Counted from the first letter of the stretch, positions 23,401 to 33,160 are shown. The stretch is 64,000 nucleotides of DNA from Pictodentalium vernedei (GCA_031216915.1 CM062292.1:74134956-74198955); one strand, 5' to 3'. The notes: a model not told the origin generated them from the sequence alone. Program-made: numbers and translations.

Positions 23401-23999
23401 ACGGCAGCCAAAAGTTCCATGCAGGAGGGCTTTATCAATAGATTGTTAACTTTTTTATGCCACAACAGTCATAGGATTTAGGAGTTTGCAAAATTCAGTT
23501 ATAAGTCCAGAAATAAGTGAAATATGAAGTAACTGATGGAAATGTTCATCGCTGTCTCGCCATTTTGTTTCAAATGTTTTGTATCTAAAAGTCAAGGTCA
23601 TGTGTGTGTGTGGGTGTGGGGGGTGGGGGGGGGGGAAGGGGGAGGAGGATATGGAATTTATATGAAGATGCTGACAAAGTCTATTTATCCAATTTAACAT
23701 TGTACGACAGAGCACGATAAGCTCTGTCAAACAAGACTGAAATGGTTGAATTCCTAGCTGCATTATGGGAAATATTGAAATATTGGGGGTTGAAATTGGT
23801 ATTTTGACCTCAGTGTGCAGGGGTAAAGAACCTGCATGAACTTTTAAAAGGCCTGATTATGTTAGGCAAGAGGTTAGCAGCCTACACACACAAGAAAATC
23901 AATAAAACTGATGGATGCTCCTCGCCAGTTGACTTAGTCAAGCTGATTCGCCAAATTGTGGTCTTCCGCTGTGGGAAATAATTTGACACGCCATTGAAA
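23401..23999. other. intronic, mostly unrecognised
   Basis: GT/G tract and one TCTTGTTTGACAGAG hairpin near 23,695-23,745. Confidence 0.5.
23601..23646. repeat. GT/G-rich low-complexity tract
   Basis: TGTGTGTGTGGG followed by G runs of 6 and 11. Confidence 0.8.
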
Positions 24000-24192
24000 T
24001 GAAAGGACTGTAACTCTGGAGAAAAATATGCTGAAAACGTTTTTATAACATGCAGATGGCTTGTCACAAGGATCTCTCATACCAAATTTCATTGAAATCC
24101 ATCCTCTCAATGCTGAGATATCGCTGCAGATGGATGGATGGACGGACAAAGCAGCGACGATATGCTCCCCCCAAATTTTTTCAGGGAGCATA
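24000..24192. mobile_element. tandem-array class element, single unit with terminal hairpin
   Basis: ACTGTAACTCTGGAGAAAAA, CTCATACCAAATTTCATTGA, then GGATGGATGGACGGAC and the hairpin TATGCTCCCC...GGGAGCATA (24,161-24,192) with an AAAA tail. Ends 25 bp from a SIN3 donor. Confidence 0.6.
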
Positions 24193-24217
24193 AAAATGCC
24201 CCCGTGAAAACACAAAC

Positions 24218-24431
24218 CTCTCTTGCTTTCTTCAATGCAGTCCTTTTGTATAGATAACTTTCACTGTTCACTACATAGACGAGTTTGAAAGAGTTCACAT
24301 TAAATTTGCACTCTGTATTGTCAATGATATCAAGTTCATCTGTCTTTGGTTGTAAGTCCCGACTATTTTCATCTTCCGTTTCCGATTTATTCTTCTGATT
24401 CTTGTTATGTTGACGCCACTGCCGAACATTT
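24218..24431 (-). CDS. SIN3A: SIN3 co-repressor, penultimate exon
   Basis: One base completes the Arg codon, followed by 71 codons: NVRQWRQHNKNQKNKSETED, then a variable Asp/Glu/Asn linker, then ECKFNVNSFKLVYVVNSESY, LYKRTALKKARE. The CKF..NS.K.VYV.NSE.Y.Y.RTAL motif is diagnostic of the SIN3 tail. The acceptor is CCCAAAG (an AAG acceptor, less usual than CAG or TAG) and the donor is GAG|GTTTGT. A tandem-array element with a terminal hairpin ends 25 bp past the donor and an A4 foldback element starts 40 bp before the acceptor. Confidence 0.95.
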
Positions 24432-24471
24432 CTTTGGGAAAGAAAAAAAATAGCAAGTTTTTAATATGTAA

Positions 24472-24897
24472 TACAGTGGAGCCCACTTAATTGGATATCT
24501 CTTAACTGAATAACCCTGTCAATAGAATATAATTTCCCAGCACAAAACCATTTACCATACCTCCAGTACAAATTTGACCTGTTAATTGAATGTAGGTTAT
24601 AGAGTAAACTCCTGTCAATTGAATAAAATAATTTTGTAAGCTGTCGAGAAATTACCCTGACTCTCCCCAGTTTTCCTTTATCGACTTATTTGGTCTCAGT
24701 ACATCCAATACAGGCATTTAATCTATTTTATCTTGTTTGACTGAGCTCATAGAGCTCTGTCAAACAAGATATAATAGAATAAATGCTAAGTTTATCTCTA
24801 GAATACAGGAAAGTGATACAATCCCTATTGAATACTCCTGTTAATTGAATAATTTTCATTGGCAAAGTGGCTATTCAATTAACAAGGTTCCACTGTA
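24472..24897. mobile_element. A4 foldback element
   Basis: Ends TACAGTGGAGCCCACTTAAT / TTAACAAGGTTCCACTGTA, TA outermost. Core hairpin ATCTTGTTTGACTGAGCTC and inverse. Starts 40 bp upstream of a SIN3 acceptor. Confidence 0.78.
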
Positions 24898-24911
24898 TCA
24901 GCAATATCAGC

Positions 24912-25280
24912 AATCTATTTATTATTTATTTATTGGTGTTTAAGGTCACATACTTATGCACAATGGCTAATCGTGACCGTGACAGTTTTACAGGTGGAGG
25001 AAGGCGGAGTACCCGGAGAAAACCACCGAGCAACGACGAGCAGCTGTCAGCTCCCCAACATCTTAACTCTGAACTCCGCACCGCAGCACAGGCAGGGTTA
25101 GACTGGTTGAAGACATGCGCACCATCGACGTGAAGTATGCCTCAGTACACAGCGTCATCGTGCCCCCATGTAGGCAATCGGGGTGAAGTGTCTTGCCCAA
25201 GGACACAACATGGTTGCCGCAGGTGGGATTCGAACCGAGGACCTCTCGGCTTGCAGACTGCATCTCTACCAACTGAGCCA
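24912..25280 (-). mobile_element. SINE with tRNA-like head, complete
   Basis: Exact 10-bp TSD CAATATCAGC at 24,902-24,911 and 25,281-25,290. On the minus strand it starts TGGCTCAGTTGGTAGAGATG (A box) and has GGTTCGAATCCCACC (B box), giving an internal pol III promoter. The body follows, ending in TAAATAATAAATAG. Inserted directly beside the A4 foldback element. Confidence 0.85.
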
Positions 25281-25484
25281 CAATATCAGCTAATCAACTA
25301 TTTTTATTTTACGGTGCTTGAAAGTTAAAATCTTAATTATAATCTTTCATGTGATCTTCCTAATCTGGAACAATTACTTCAGGGTTCATACTCCCCCATT
25401 TAGTCTGAAATTCAAGAACTTTTTAGCGCATGTGATGTGAAAATTTTCAGGGCCTACATTTGTATCCATAAAGCTCAATACATG

Positions 25485-25802
25485 TACAGTTAAAACTAGA
25501 AGTCCTGTCACGAATAGTGCGCTTATCTAGGCTTAATTGCGCGTTGGAATTGCGCGCAATTGCCATATCGAATGGCATCCAAACCACGGCAGGTTCTCCT
25601 GGTTACCAATAGCAAACACATGCAATGTTTCTGCCAATGGACCTCCGGGTTACCCGGAGGTCCATTGGCTGAAACATTGCTTGTGCACATGCCATATGTA
25701 CAGAATTTGATAACTTTACTTGGGCCATAACGCGCATATTAACGCGCATATCAACGTGCTATTTGTGCGCATTTCATGACAGGACTTCTAGTTTTAACTG
25801 TA
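25485..25802. mobile_element. A1 foldback element, uninterrupted
   Basis: TA at both ends, TACAGTTAAAACTAGAAG on both sides. Core hairpin GCCAATGGACCTCCGGGT and inverse. Provides the empty site for the T2 insertion at 3.7 kb. Confidence 0.85.
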
Positions 25803-26057
25803 TAGACATGTTCTTTTTTAAATATTTTAAATTTTTTCATTTGCAAAGTAGGTCTTGTTGGTGGTTCTGATATTCAGTATCCACAGATTTCCAATTTTAA
25901 ACCTTTGAGCCCTGGTGGTATCTTCCATGTCTGTTTAGTGGCAGCAATTGGAAAAGTCCAAATACATTATAGGGGGAAGATCAATTAAAATTTTCAGCCT
26001 TGGGGCTGTACATTGATTAGTCTTCTGACACATTCACTTAGCAGCCATCCTACTTAA

Positions 26058-26298
26058 CTGGTAGAGTGCTAAATTATTTTTGGCCATCAAATCTTGTATA
26101 CATGTTGTTGCCTTGTTACAATTTATGGGAGAGTGCCAATGGGCACTCTCCCATAAATTGTAACAAGGCAAACCCTTGCAGACTAAATAATATCACTTTA
26201 AAGATAATACAAAGCATATCCACTGAATATGACCCTTCAAGTTGTGGCACTTGCGCTTCAGAATAAAGCCCAAATATGGGCTTCCAGCACTCTACCAG
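26058..26298. mobile_element. T2 TTAA MITE
   Basis: TTAA at 26,054-26,057 and 26,299-26,302; ends CTGGTAGAGTGC / GCACTCTACCAG. 241 bp, as at 3.7 kb but inverted. Confidence 0.9.
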
Positions 26299-26406
26299 TT
26301 AAGGAAATTATGACGTATCATGTTTCTGGGCTGGAAAAGCAGCCTGTCAGATTCAAAGGGTTAAGCAATTAGCTGTGTTGACGGTTGGCATTCTGCTCGA
26401 GGAACT

Positions 26407-26791
26407 AGGGGGCGCGCTGGCATCGCGGTAACCGGTTCTCGTCAGATCACCGAAGTTAAGCAACGTCAAGCACGGTTAGTAGTTGGATGGGTGACTGATT
26501 CGAGTTCCCGTGTTGTGTCCTTGGGCAAGGCACTTAACCCCGATTGCCTACATGGGGGCACAATGACACTGTGTACTAAGGCGTACTGCACGTCGGTGGT
26601 GCGCATGTCTTCAACCAATCTAACCCTGCCTGTGACGCGGTGCAGAGTTCAGATGTTGGAGAGCTGACAGCTGCTCGTTGTTGCTCGGTGGTTCTCTCCG
26701 GCTTCCTCCACCCGTAAAACTGTCATAGACATGATATGACCCTAGCTGTTAATGTGTCGTTAAACCTTAATAAAAAAATAAAAAAAAGATG
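26407..26791 (+). mobile_element. SINE with 5S rRNA-like head (SINE3 type), complete
   Basis: Exact 8-bp TSD GAGGAACT at 26,399-26,406 and 26,792-26,799. The head (about 26,428-26,505) reads GTCAGATCACCGAAGTTAAG, then GTTAGTAGTTGGATGGGTGA, the 5S rRNA box A, intermediate element and box C. The body is the one used by the tRNA-headed SINEs, and the tail is A rich (TAATAAAAAAATAAAAAAAA). Confidence 0.9.
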
Positions 26792-26799
26792 GAGGAACT

Positions 26800-27334
26800 C
26801 AAAGCTGAAACTACTATCAATATCAGACTGAACTGTTGTTACATTGTCAATGGCAGGTTTCTTACACTTGCCAGGAAAAAAAGTACCATCATTTCTCCAG
26901 ACATGACAGCCCATTCAATACCCATTTGAGTACCTCACATGGATGAGAATCTGACTGGGAAGATTTTTACATGAACGGTCAGAAAAAAACAAGGTAACAT
27001 TTAAAAAAAAAAAATGTCTGCTATCATGTTGCTCAGCAAATCTGCATGTCAAAGTTGACAAAAACGATTAAATTAGGAGAAATTTTAATGTTTCTCTTAT
27101 TTCAAATAATGTAATAAACCTTCTGCACACTGAAATCAAAACACCAAATTTCCAGTAGAAAATCTTCCCATAATGCAACTTATTTATTGATTGATTTTTA
27201 ACCCTGTACATGTCCAGTAGCTTAACAGTGAACCACTGCCTATGTAATTTGTTTATTGTCAGCAGGATCTCCTCATGATTGCATGTTAAAGACACCTGTT
27301 CTGAGATAGCAAAAGTCAGAAATAGTCCTTTAAG
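26800..27334. other. intronic, nothing recognised
   Basis: No exon with SIN3 similarity and no clear repeat. Confidence 0.45.
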
Positions 27335-27590
27335 GGTTAAGGTCACATATAATCAGCAAAATGGCGAACTGGGACCACAACATGGAGCTGAAGTCAAGTT
27401 TAGTTAACTGTTTATACCCATGTTGCCCACTTTGAAGGACTTCCACCACAAGCATTTATGACTCTGTTTTACCTGTAACCTGCTTTCACCATCGTCGTGG
27501 AGAAGCCTGATGAAGAACTTGGAGACACGAGAGATAAATAATAAATGGCAACCTGTCACGAGTTGCTCTATGAGAGACCTGTATGGCACA
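27335..27590 (-). mobile_element. SINE-x, decayed partial copy
   Basis: AAGGTCACATATAATCAGCA, CCATGTTGCCCACTTTGAAG and GACTTCCACCACAAGCATTT place it in the SINE-x family. The head part diverges after about 27,480. Confidence 0.5.
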
Positions 27591-27759
27591 AATTGGCAAT
27601 AGATAACTTTTTAACAAGACAAACTTTATTTAGATTCAAGAGAAAAAAAATCCTGAAAATTTTTAGTCCTATTACCTGGACCAGATGAAATGCATTCCAT
27701 TTGTTTTGGCTTAAGGACTCTTAACAGCAAGTTCCTGCAGCTAATTATTAAGTGGATTC

Positions 27760-28328
27760 CAGGGTTTTCAAGGCCATTTATATGCCATATTTAACTCTTA
27801 GAAGCCAGGAGTCGAGTTTTCTTGCCTGTGATGTAATACTGCAGGTAATCTGGCTGTGACGGTTCGGCTATCTTTGGGCTGGGGGAGAATTAAACACTGA
27901 GCAGGTGCTTCTAGTCAAGTGTCGTCTGCCTGAATAGGCAGACGACACTTGACTAGAAGCACCTGCTTTACTGTAAGTTTTTCGCCGTATGTCATGTTCA
28001 ATAAATTCATTCTGATTCCCTGGCTTCTAAGAGTTAAGGTTTTTCAAGGCTTTATAGAAGTAAAATTCAAGGTTTTTCAAGGCTTTATAGAAGAAAAATT
28101 CAAGGTTTTTCAAGGTTAACGACTAAAAAGGGAGAGCACAGTACATGTACCAGTGGAAAAAAAGTTGTAGGATAATCACAGGAAAAGTTTGATGGTTTTT
28201 ATATTTTGAAAGATTGTTTTCAAGGATTTTCCAGGCCACTTTTAGAGTTTTGTGGGAAATCAATGACTTTCTAGTTCTTGAAAATTAATTTTCAAATTCA
28301 AGGCTTTTCAAGGCCCACAGGAACCCTG
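27760..28328. mobile_element. H4-like element interrupted by a T3 MITE
   Basis: Ends CAGGGTTTTCAAGG / CAGGAACCCTG with repeated TTCAAGG words. A T3 MITE at 27,795-28,033 splits it. It ends 30 bp from a SIN3 donor. Confidence 0.6.
27795..28033. mobile_element. T3 TTAA MITE
   Basis: Flanked by TTAA (27,791-27,794 and 28,034-28,037). Ends CTCTTAGAAGCCAGG / CTGGCTTCTAAGAG. The core hairpin has AGGTGCTTCTAGTCAAGTG and its inverse around TGCCTGAATAGGCA. Confidence 0.85.
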
Positions 28329-28357
28329 CAAGTTTCAGATCATTCTGAGCGACTTAC

Positions 28358-28533
28358 CTTGGTAAGAAAACAGGCTTTCTGGATAACTGTTCCTTGAGTT
28401 CAACAGTAACAGAATCATCATTGGCAACATACTTTTCCACATATTCTGACCACTTCTCAACCTCCACAGGATCATCTGATTGTTCATGATCAGTGTCCAA
28501 AAGGTCTATCGTCAACTTGCATTCTCGCTTGAA
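28358..28533 (-). CDS. SIN3A: SIN3 co-repressor, exon with LTIDLLDT block
   Basis: Begins FKRECKLTIDLLDTDHEQSD, continues with DPVEVEKWSEYVEKYV and ends KPVFLP plus two bases of an Arg codon. SIN3 proteins share the LTIELLDTE...DDPVE...YVE.Y and KPVFL.RN blocks. The acceptor is ...GTATTTCAG and the donor is CCAAG|GTAAG. The start is phase 0; the last two bases are completed by the first base of the next exon, restoring FLPRNVRQ. An H4-like element ends about 30 bp downstream of the donor, and a T1 remnant lies 60 bp upstream of the acceptor. Confidence 0.95.
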
Positions 28534-28594
28534 CTGAAATACAAAATGGAAAAAAAAAATGAACAGTTTTTTTAATGATTTTTCTTCCTGCTAA

Positions 28595-28760
28595 CCCTTT
28601 ACCCAACGCAGATGATATCAAAATTTATTATTTTAAATATCATTTTTTTAAATTTTTCAAAAACTTTCAACAAAACCATATCATGTGACCCCTCGTTGGA
28701 ATGAGCTCGATGAATTTGCATATTATGCAGGTGGATGCGGGTGATTCGTTGGGCAAAGGG
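28595..28760. mobile_element. T1 MITE, B type, internal deletion
   Basis: Starts TAACCCTTTACCCAACGC and ends TTGGGCAAAGGG with TTAA. B-type core (ACCATATCATGTGACCCC) is present on the left arm only, so the hairpin is lost. Confidence 0.8.
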
Positions 28761-28825
28761 TTAACCTCTACCAAACGAATCGGTAGCAACCACCGAGTCA
28801 TTTGTCTTTGGTGATATTGAATTAA

Positions 28826-29070
28826 CCCTTTACCCAACGTAACGGTCAAAACCAGCCAGCACTATTCTCAAAAATCGCCAATTAATTTTATTATTTTTTT
28901 CATTTTTTGTCTCAAAAACATAGGCTATGACCCCCTCATTGGAACGAGCTCATCAAGCTCGTTCCAATGAGGGGTCATAACCTATGTTTTTGAGACAAAA
29001 CATGAAAAAAATTAGTTATTCAAGAATTGTTTTTGCAAGTGTCATCTGCTTTTCATGTTAGGTAAAGGGT
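28826..29070. mobile_element. T1 MITE, A type
   Basis: TTAA 28,822-28,825; right side GGGT then TTAA (one extra T). Lies 92 bp from the DIRS-a 3' end. Confidence 0.88.
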
Positions 29071-29161
29071 TTAATAAATATCTTATCTTAATTAAACCGT
29101 GGCACCAATACAGCAGGCCACCAAATGTGTCCATGGGACACTAATGCTCCCGCTTTATGAA

Positions 29162-29391
29162 AAGTTAAAAAATTTATAGTAATTTATATATTTTTTATAC
29201 TTACCAATGACCCAGACTTAGCTGGTGCTAACTCTAACAAAACCAGGGCCAAACACAAATTTTGCCCCCCAATCCCCAAAATTTGCATCCAAAACAAAAA
29301 GAAATCATGTCCTAAAGGACCTCCATACTACGCCTCTACTGCGCATGCACAGTGACGCAGACGTCCCGAAATTGGCGCCAATTATCATTCT
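29162..29391 (-). repeat. DIRS-a 3' inverted terminal repeat
   Basis: Outer 3' end of the element. Positions 29,210-29,391 are inverted against 36,094-36,285. Another copy is at 63,548-63,888. Confidence 0.8.
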
Positions 29392-29465
29392 TACTGGCAG
29401 TGCCTGGTCAGCGCTATGTACTCAGCGGGGAGGCAAGAGTTCCCAACTCCAGGGAGGGCCATCCC

Positions 29466-29556
29466 CGTCTGGGTCATTGGTAAGTATAAAAAATATATAA
29501 ATTACTATAAATTTTTTAACATTTTTATACTGTACCAATGACCCAGACTTAGCTGA
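29466..29556 (-). repeat. DIRS-a internal complementary region (ICR)
   Basis: From 29,466 to 29,520 the sequence is the reverse complement of the outer 3' end (29,162-29,215). From 29,521 it switches to sequence inverted relative to the outer 5' end (36,260-36,298), both sharing ACTGTACCAATGACCCAG. The junction is at 29,520/29,521. A template joining the two element ends back to back is exactly what DIRS uses to circularise cDNA. Confidence 0.8.
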
Positions 29557-30044
29557 ATAGTGAACAGGCTGGAGGGCCTAGGACATAGAGGAAAATCCAA
29601 TAAGCTCAACTATATAGTAAAGAGGTAACCCCTTAAGGAGAAAAGGAGTATTAGGCTTTACATGTATCTTTCTTATTTAATATTAAATTAGAAAGATACA
29701 CTACCCTTAATAATTGAGCACAATAACATTCATGTTCTCTATTAACATCCAGTATAACCCTTATACTAATTATTTTTAAAGCAAGCCAATAAATAAAGTA
29801 GTCCAGAGAACTGAGACTCTTTATAGTCATTTAAAAGTGTCCGAGTATTGTATATTAAAGCCCGTTTGACACTTGACATATACAAATGCTTCACACCGAG
29901 CTACATTTTAAAAATAAGACATGAATGAATTTAAACATTAATATTACACTTTAAAACCATCCCGGAAGTGACTCAGAAATACTGACTTGGAGGAGGCATT
30001 CCCTTGCTTTTCACTATAAAGCAGGTGACCTAAGGGAACACCCG

Positions 30045-30065
30045 CCCCCCCCCCCCCCCCCCCCC
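30045..30065. repeat. poly-C tract (21 C) in the DIRS-a 3' leader
   Basis: Uninterrupted C run between the recombinase stop and the ICR. Length is likely unstable or misassembled. Confidence 0.8.
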
Positions 30066-30162
30066 TTCCCCTTGCCCTGGGTCAAATAGCCCAGAGCAAA
30101 GAGGGCAGCCGGACGGAGTCACTGCCGGAACAGAAAGCCTGCATAACTATAGTTGCAACTGT

Positions 30163-33051
30163 TTAGTGGACGACATTCTGAGCAACAGATAACGGACCTA
30201 AACAATGCAGGTCTCCAGAAATGGACTCAATATTTCTGAGATAAAAATTCGTAAATGTGGATGGCTGAGACCAATAAGCAGCCTTCATTAAATCTGTAAT
30301 AGCAACACTATTAGCATAAGCCCAGGAAGTAGAAAGAGCTCTTACTTCATGAGCAGAAATCTTAAGCACAGACTGCTGAGAAGAAGATAAATCTTCATAA
30401 GCCGTACGGATAGTTAACTGAATCCATCTAGCAATAGAATGGACTGAAATGTCCTTTCTATTAGGCATCAAAGACAGAAAGAAACGTTTCCGTCCCTTTC
30501 TGATAAACTGAGATCTCTGTTTATAGATACGTAATGCTCTAACAGGACAGAGTAAAGGCCTACGCCCGTCTGAAGACGGAAGAGCCTTAATAACAATAGG
30601 TTCCGGATATTTATTAGGAGCCTGATTCTTAGCTAAAAAACCCACATTAGTAGTGAAGGTGATAGTGTTCCCAACACTACGATAATGAGAATCATCCACC
30701 GATAGTGCATGAAGCTCACTGACTCTTCTAGCAGAAGAGAAAGCTAAGAGAAAAGCTGTCTTATAAGATAAGAATTTGAAATCTACTGTCCCAAGAGGTT
30801 CAAATGGCTTTTCCTTCAATTTAAGAAGAACCCAAGCTAAATTCCACTTAGGAATTAATCTAAGAGTTCTGGGTCTATTTATCGAAAAGTTTCTAACCAA
30901 CTTCGATAAAGAGACATTAGATCCAATTTGTAAACTATCATGATGTGCATAGGTATCAGATAACATAGATCTATAACCCTTTATAGTAACAGGCTGCAGT
31001 TTGATTTCGTCAAACAAGTATACTAGAAAGTTTGCAATGTCTGGTATAGAGGGATCGAATATATCTACAGAATGATCCCTACACCAACGACGAAAAACCT
31101 TCCACTTAGCCGCATAGTTTAGCGAAGAGGAGGTCCTCCTACAGTTAGAAATCGCGTCCACTGCTCGTCCTGTAAAGTGCTTGCCATGCAAGAAGGACCG
31201 CACAACGGAAAAGCGTGAAGGTTGAGACCTTGCGGGTTGTGATGGAGTTGGCGCGATTTCCCCTGCGAAAGAAGATCCTCGCGTGGAGGAAGCTTCCGCG
31301 GTAGGTCCCACAACAGACACCTGAGTAGATTTATCCACGGTCTCTGTGGCGACAGAGATGCTACCAACAGAATCTTGCATTGAGATTGTTTTATCTTTAG
31401 CAATACTTGTTGAATTAACGGCGCTGGAGGATACGCATATCCTATCATTCCGTCCCAAGGGATCGACAGAGCGTCTACTGCAAATGCTCTTGGATCCGGA
31501 CACGGAGACACATACGTCTGCAACTGATTGTTGAGATGTGTCGCAAATAAGTCTATCATTGGACGTTCCCATTGGTAGCAAATCTGATTGAATACTTGTT
31601 TGTTGAGAGTCCACTCCGACGGCAACAAGCGACCCTTTCATGAAAGGGAGTCTGCTAGCACATTCAGACGACCCGGTATGTGACGGACCGAAAGAAGAAC
31701 CTGATGTTCTAGCGCAAACAGAAGGATTCTTTCCGTTAGATTGAACAACGGAACTGAATGAGTGCCTCCCTGATTCCGTATATACGCCACTACTGTCGTA
31801 TTGTCGGATAGGATTTGGACATGAGCATCGTGAATAATGTCCATCCAGTGACGTAACGCAAGCCAAATTGACATCATTTCCTTGATGTTTATGTGCTTGC
31901 ACAGGAATTGCGGATCCCAAAGACCCTGGCATCTCGAATCCGTTGGGATTAATGATGCACCCCAACCTGTTTGACTGGCATCCGTCATAACGGTAAAACT
32001 CGGATCCGGCAACTGCAGCGGAACTCCTTGAGTTAACCACTGAATGTTTGCCCAAGTCTGAATCTCTTGTTTCACTTGATCTGACAAGAGAACGTCTACA
32101 TCGAGCGAATGAATTTTCACACTCCAATTCTGAGTCAGGAAAATTTGAAGAGGACGTGTGCGTAACCGCCCCATCGGAATGAGATCCGCGGCGGCTCCGC
32201 ACAGACCTATCAGTCTCATAAATTCTCTCGCCGTGACTTTGTCTGCGTGCAGACAATAGCGAGCGTAACAACTGACTAATTTCGCTCTGGTTAACGGCAG
32301 ACGAACGAGATTGTTGTGCGTCTCGAAGCTCATTCCCAGATGAGTGAATGACTTGGACGGCACCAGATCCGACTTCTCCTCGTTTACTATAAAACCGAGA
32401 CGTCGGAGCAATAGAAGAAGATTCTGAACATTGTTCTGAAGCGTTAACTCGTTGCCGTACCTCTGAAGAATGTCGTCCAGGTAGGCCGACGTTACCGCAG
32501 ACGAATGAGCTCCGAAGTAGATCATTACCGAGTTCATTACCCGAGTGAAAGCCCAGGGTGCTAGATTCAATCCGAAGCACATCGCCCGGAATTGATACAC
32601 GACTCCTAGGACTGCGAAGCGTAGATACTTTCGGAATGTCGGATGTACCATGACGTGAAAGTACGCATCTTTGAGATCTATGCTCGTTGCATAATCGTTC
32701 ACCCGAATACTCGCTCTGACCGATCGAATCATCTCCATATAAAACTTCGGAGCGACGATCAGCTTGTTTATCCAGCTCAAATCTATGACTGGACGGAACG
32801 AGCCGTCTGGTTTCGGAACCAGAAACAGATGGCTGTAGAATCCCGGAGATTCCTGGTTTTCTACGACCTCTACCGCGTTCTTCATTAAAAGAGACTGCAC
32901 CTCTGATAACAGAGCGTCTCTTTTCTGCGGATTTGACGGAAGATGAGTCCACTTTGGACTTCGAGTTAATGGAGGCTTTCATTTGAAGGATATCTTTAGA
33001 CCTTCCGAAGTCACTCCTCTCACCCAAGGGTCGTCCGTAATCGACGCCCAT
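30163..33051 (-). CDS. DIRS-a tyrosine recombinase frame, overlapping RT/RNase H
   Basis: An open frame of 962 codons. Only about the last 325 (from roughly 31,150 down) form the tyrosine recombinase: a SAM-like N domain (NYAAKWKVFRRWCRD, LQPVTIKGYRSMLSD), then the catalytic domain with Arg in FSSARRVSELHALS (about 30,727), HEVR as the HxxR motif (30,340-30,351) and the Tyr nucleophile in TFTNFYLRN (about 30,241). All catalytic residues are present and no stop occurs, so the recombinase could be active. The upstream 630 codons are open but lie over the RT/RNase H genes in another frame; extensive overlap of these two frames is typical of DIRS. The enzyme inserts a circular DNA copy into the genome. 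Confidence 0.85.
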   Translation of the reverse strand: MGVDYGRPLGERSDFGRSKDILQMKASINSKSKVDSSSVKSAEKRRSVIRGAVSFNEERGRGRRKPGISGILQPSVSGSETRRLVPSSHRFELDKQADRRSEVLYGDDSIGQSEYSGERLCNEHRSQRCVLSRHGTSDIPKVSTLRSPRSRVSIPGDVLRIESSTLGFHSGNELGNDLLRSSFVCGNVGLPGRHSSEVRQRVNASEQCSESSSIAPTSRFYSKRGEVGSGAVQVIHSSGNELRDAQQSRSSAVNQSEISQLLRSLLSARRQSHGERIYETDRSVRSRRGSHSDGAVTHTSSSNFPDSELECENSFARCRRSLVRSSETRDSDLGKHSVVNSRSSAAVAGSEFYRYDGCQSNRLGCIINPNGFEMPGSLGSAIPVQAHKHQGNDVNLACVTSLDGHYSRCSCPNPIRQYDSSGVYTESGRHSFSSVVQSNGKNPSVCARTSGSSFGPSHTGSSECASRLPFMKGSLVAVGVDSQQTSIQSDLLPMGTSNDRLICDTSQQSVADVCVSVSGSKSICSRRSVDPLGRNDRICVSSSAVNSTSIAKDKTISMQDSVGSISVATETVDKSTQVSVVGPTAEASSTRGSSFAGEIAPTPSQPARSQPSRFSVVRSFLHGKHFTGRAVDAISNCRRTSSSLNYAAKWKVFRRWCRDHSVDIFDPSIPDIANFLVYLFDEIKLQPVTIKGYRSMLSDTYAHHDSLQIGSNVSLSKLVRNFSINRPRTLRLIPKWNLAWVLLKLKEKPFEPLGTVDFKFLSYKTAFLLAFSSARRVSELHALSVDDSHYRSVGNTITFTTNVGFLAKNQAPNKYPEPIVIKALPSSDGRRPLLCPVRALRIYKQRSQFIRKGRKRFFLSLMPNRKDISVHSIARWIQLTIRTAYEDLSSSQQSVLKISAHEVRALSTSWAYANSVAITDLMKAAYWSQPSTFTNFYLRNIESISGDLHCLGPLSVAQNVVH
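31119..31637 (-). CDS. DIRS-a segment after RNase H, possible methyltransferase-like domain
   Basis: In frame with the RT after the TGA. It begins KGRLLPSEWTLN and carries MIDLFATHLNNQLQTYVS, CPDPRAFAVDALSIPWDG, YAYPPAPLIQQVLLKI and LSPQRPWINLL. In DIRS1-type elements this position holds a domain likened to phage N6-adenine methyltransferases; the YPP motif could correspond to the catalytic D/NPPY box but is not a canonical one. The same blocks (YAFPPAPILPQVL, SPQRVWINQL) occur in the second DIRS family at 43.1-43.5 kb, so the segment is conserved across families. Its C-terminal part overlaps the recombinase frame. Confidence 0.65.
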   Translation of the reverse strand, partial: KGRLLPSEWTLNKQVFNQICYQWERPMIDLFATHLNNQLQTYVSPCPDPRAFAVDALSIPWDGMIGYAYPPAPLIQQVLLKIKQSQCKILLVASLSPQRPWINLLRCLLWDLPRKLPPREDLLSQGKSRQLHHNPQGLNLHAFPLCGPSCMASTLQDEQWTRFLTVGGPPLR

Positions 33052-33160
33052 TCTTGTGAAAAGCTCGACAACCTTCCGCCAACCGGAACGCGATAGAGGT
33101 TTAAGCCATCACCTCCTGGACCTGTGAGGCCTGCGGTAGGAGAAACCACGTCTTCCACGA
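31638..33160 (-). pseudogene. DIRS-a reverse transcriptase / RNase H, two in-frame TGA codons
   Basis: The frame opens near GGRLSSFSQEWASI / DDPWV, meets TGA at 32,979-32,981, then runs through KPPLTRSPKWTHL into the RT core: HLFLVPKPDGSFRPVIDLSW, TSIDLKDAYFHV (motif A) and AYLDDILQ (catalytic YLDD box, about 32,475). RNase H follows with VMTDASQTGWGASL, ILSDNTTVVAYIRNQGG and RHIPGRLNVLADSLS, closing at TGA 31,638-31,640 where related elements carry Arg (LSR). The match to DIRS RT is clear and catalytic residues are present. Both interruptions are TGA, consistent with CGA to TGA decay at the second site. The domain copies element RNA through a circular intermediate. Confidence 0.85.

Noticed and set aside
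25215..25280. tRNA gene
   Set aside because: A and B boxes are present, but it is the head of a SINE with a TSD, lacks a clean acceptor stem, and similar heads recur at 8.3, 48.7 and 59.6 kb.
26428..26505. 5S rRNA gene
   Set aside because: Only the internal promoter region of 5S is kept; it is fused to a SINE body and flanked by a TSD.
31150..33051. First two thirds of the 962-codon minus-strand frame as a novel Ser/Arg-rich protein
   Set aside because: It overlies RT/RNase H in another frame and its composition is the shadow of that coding sequence. Only the recombinase end has family motifs.
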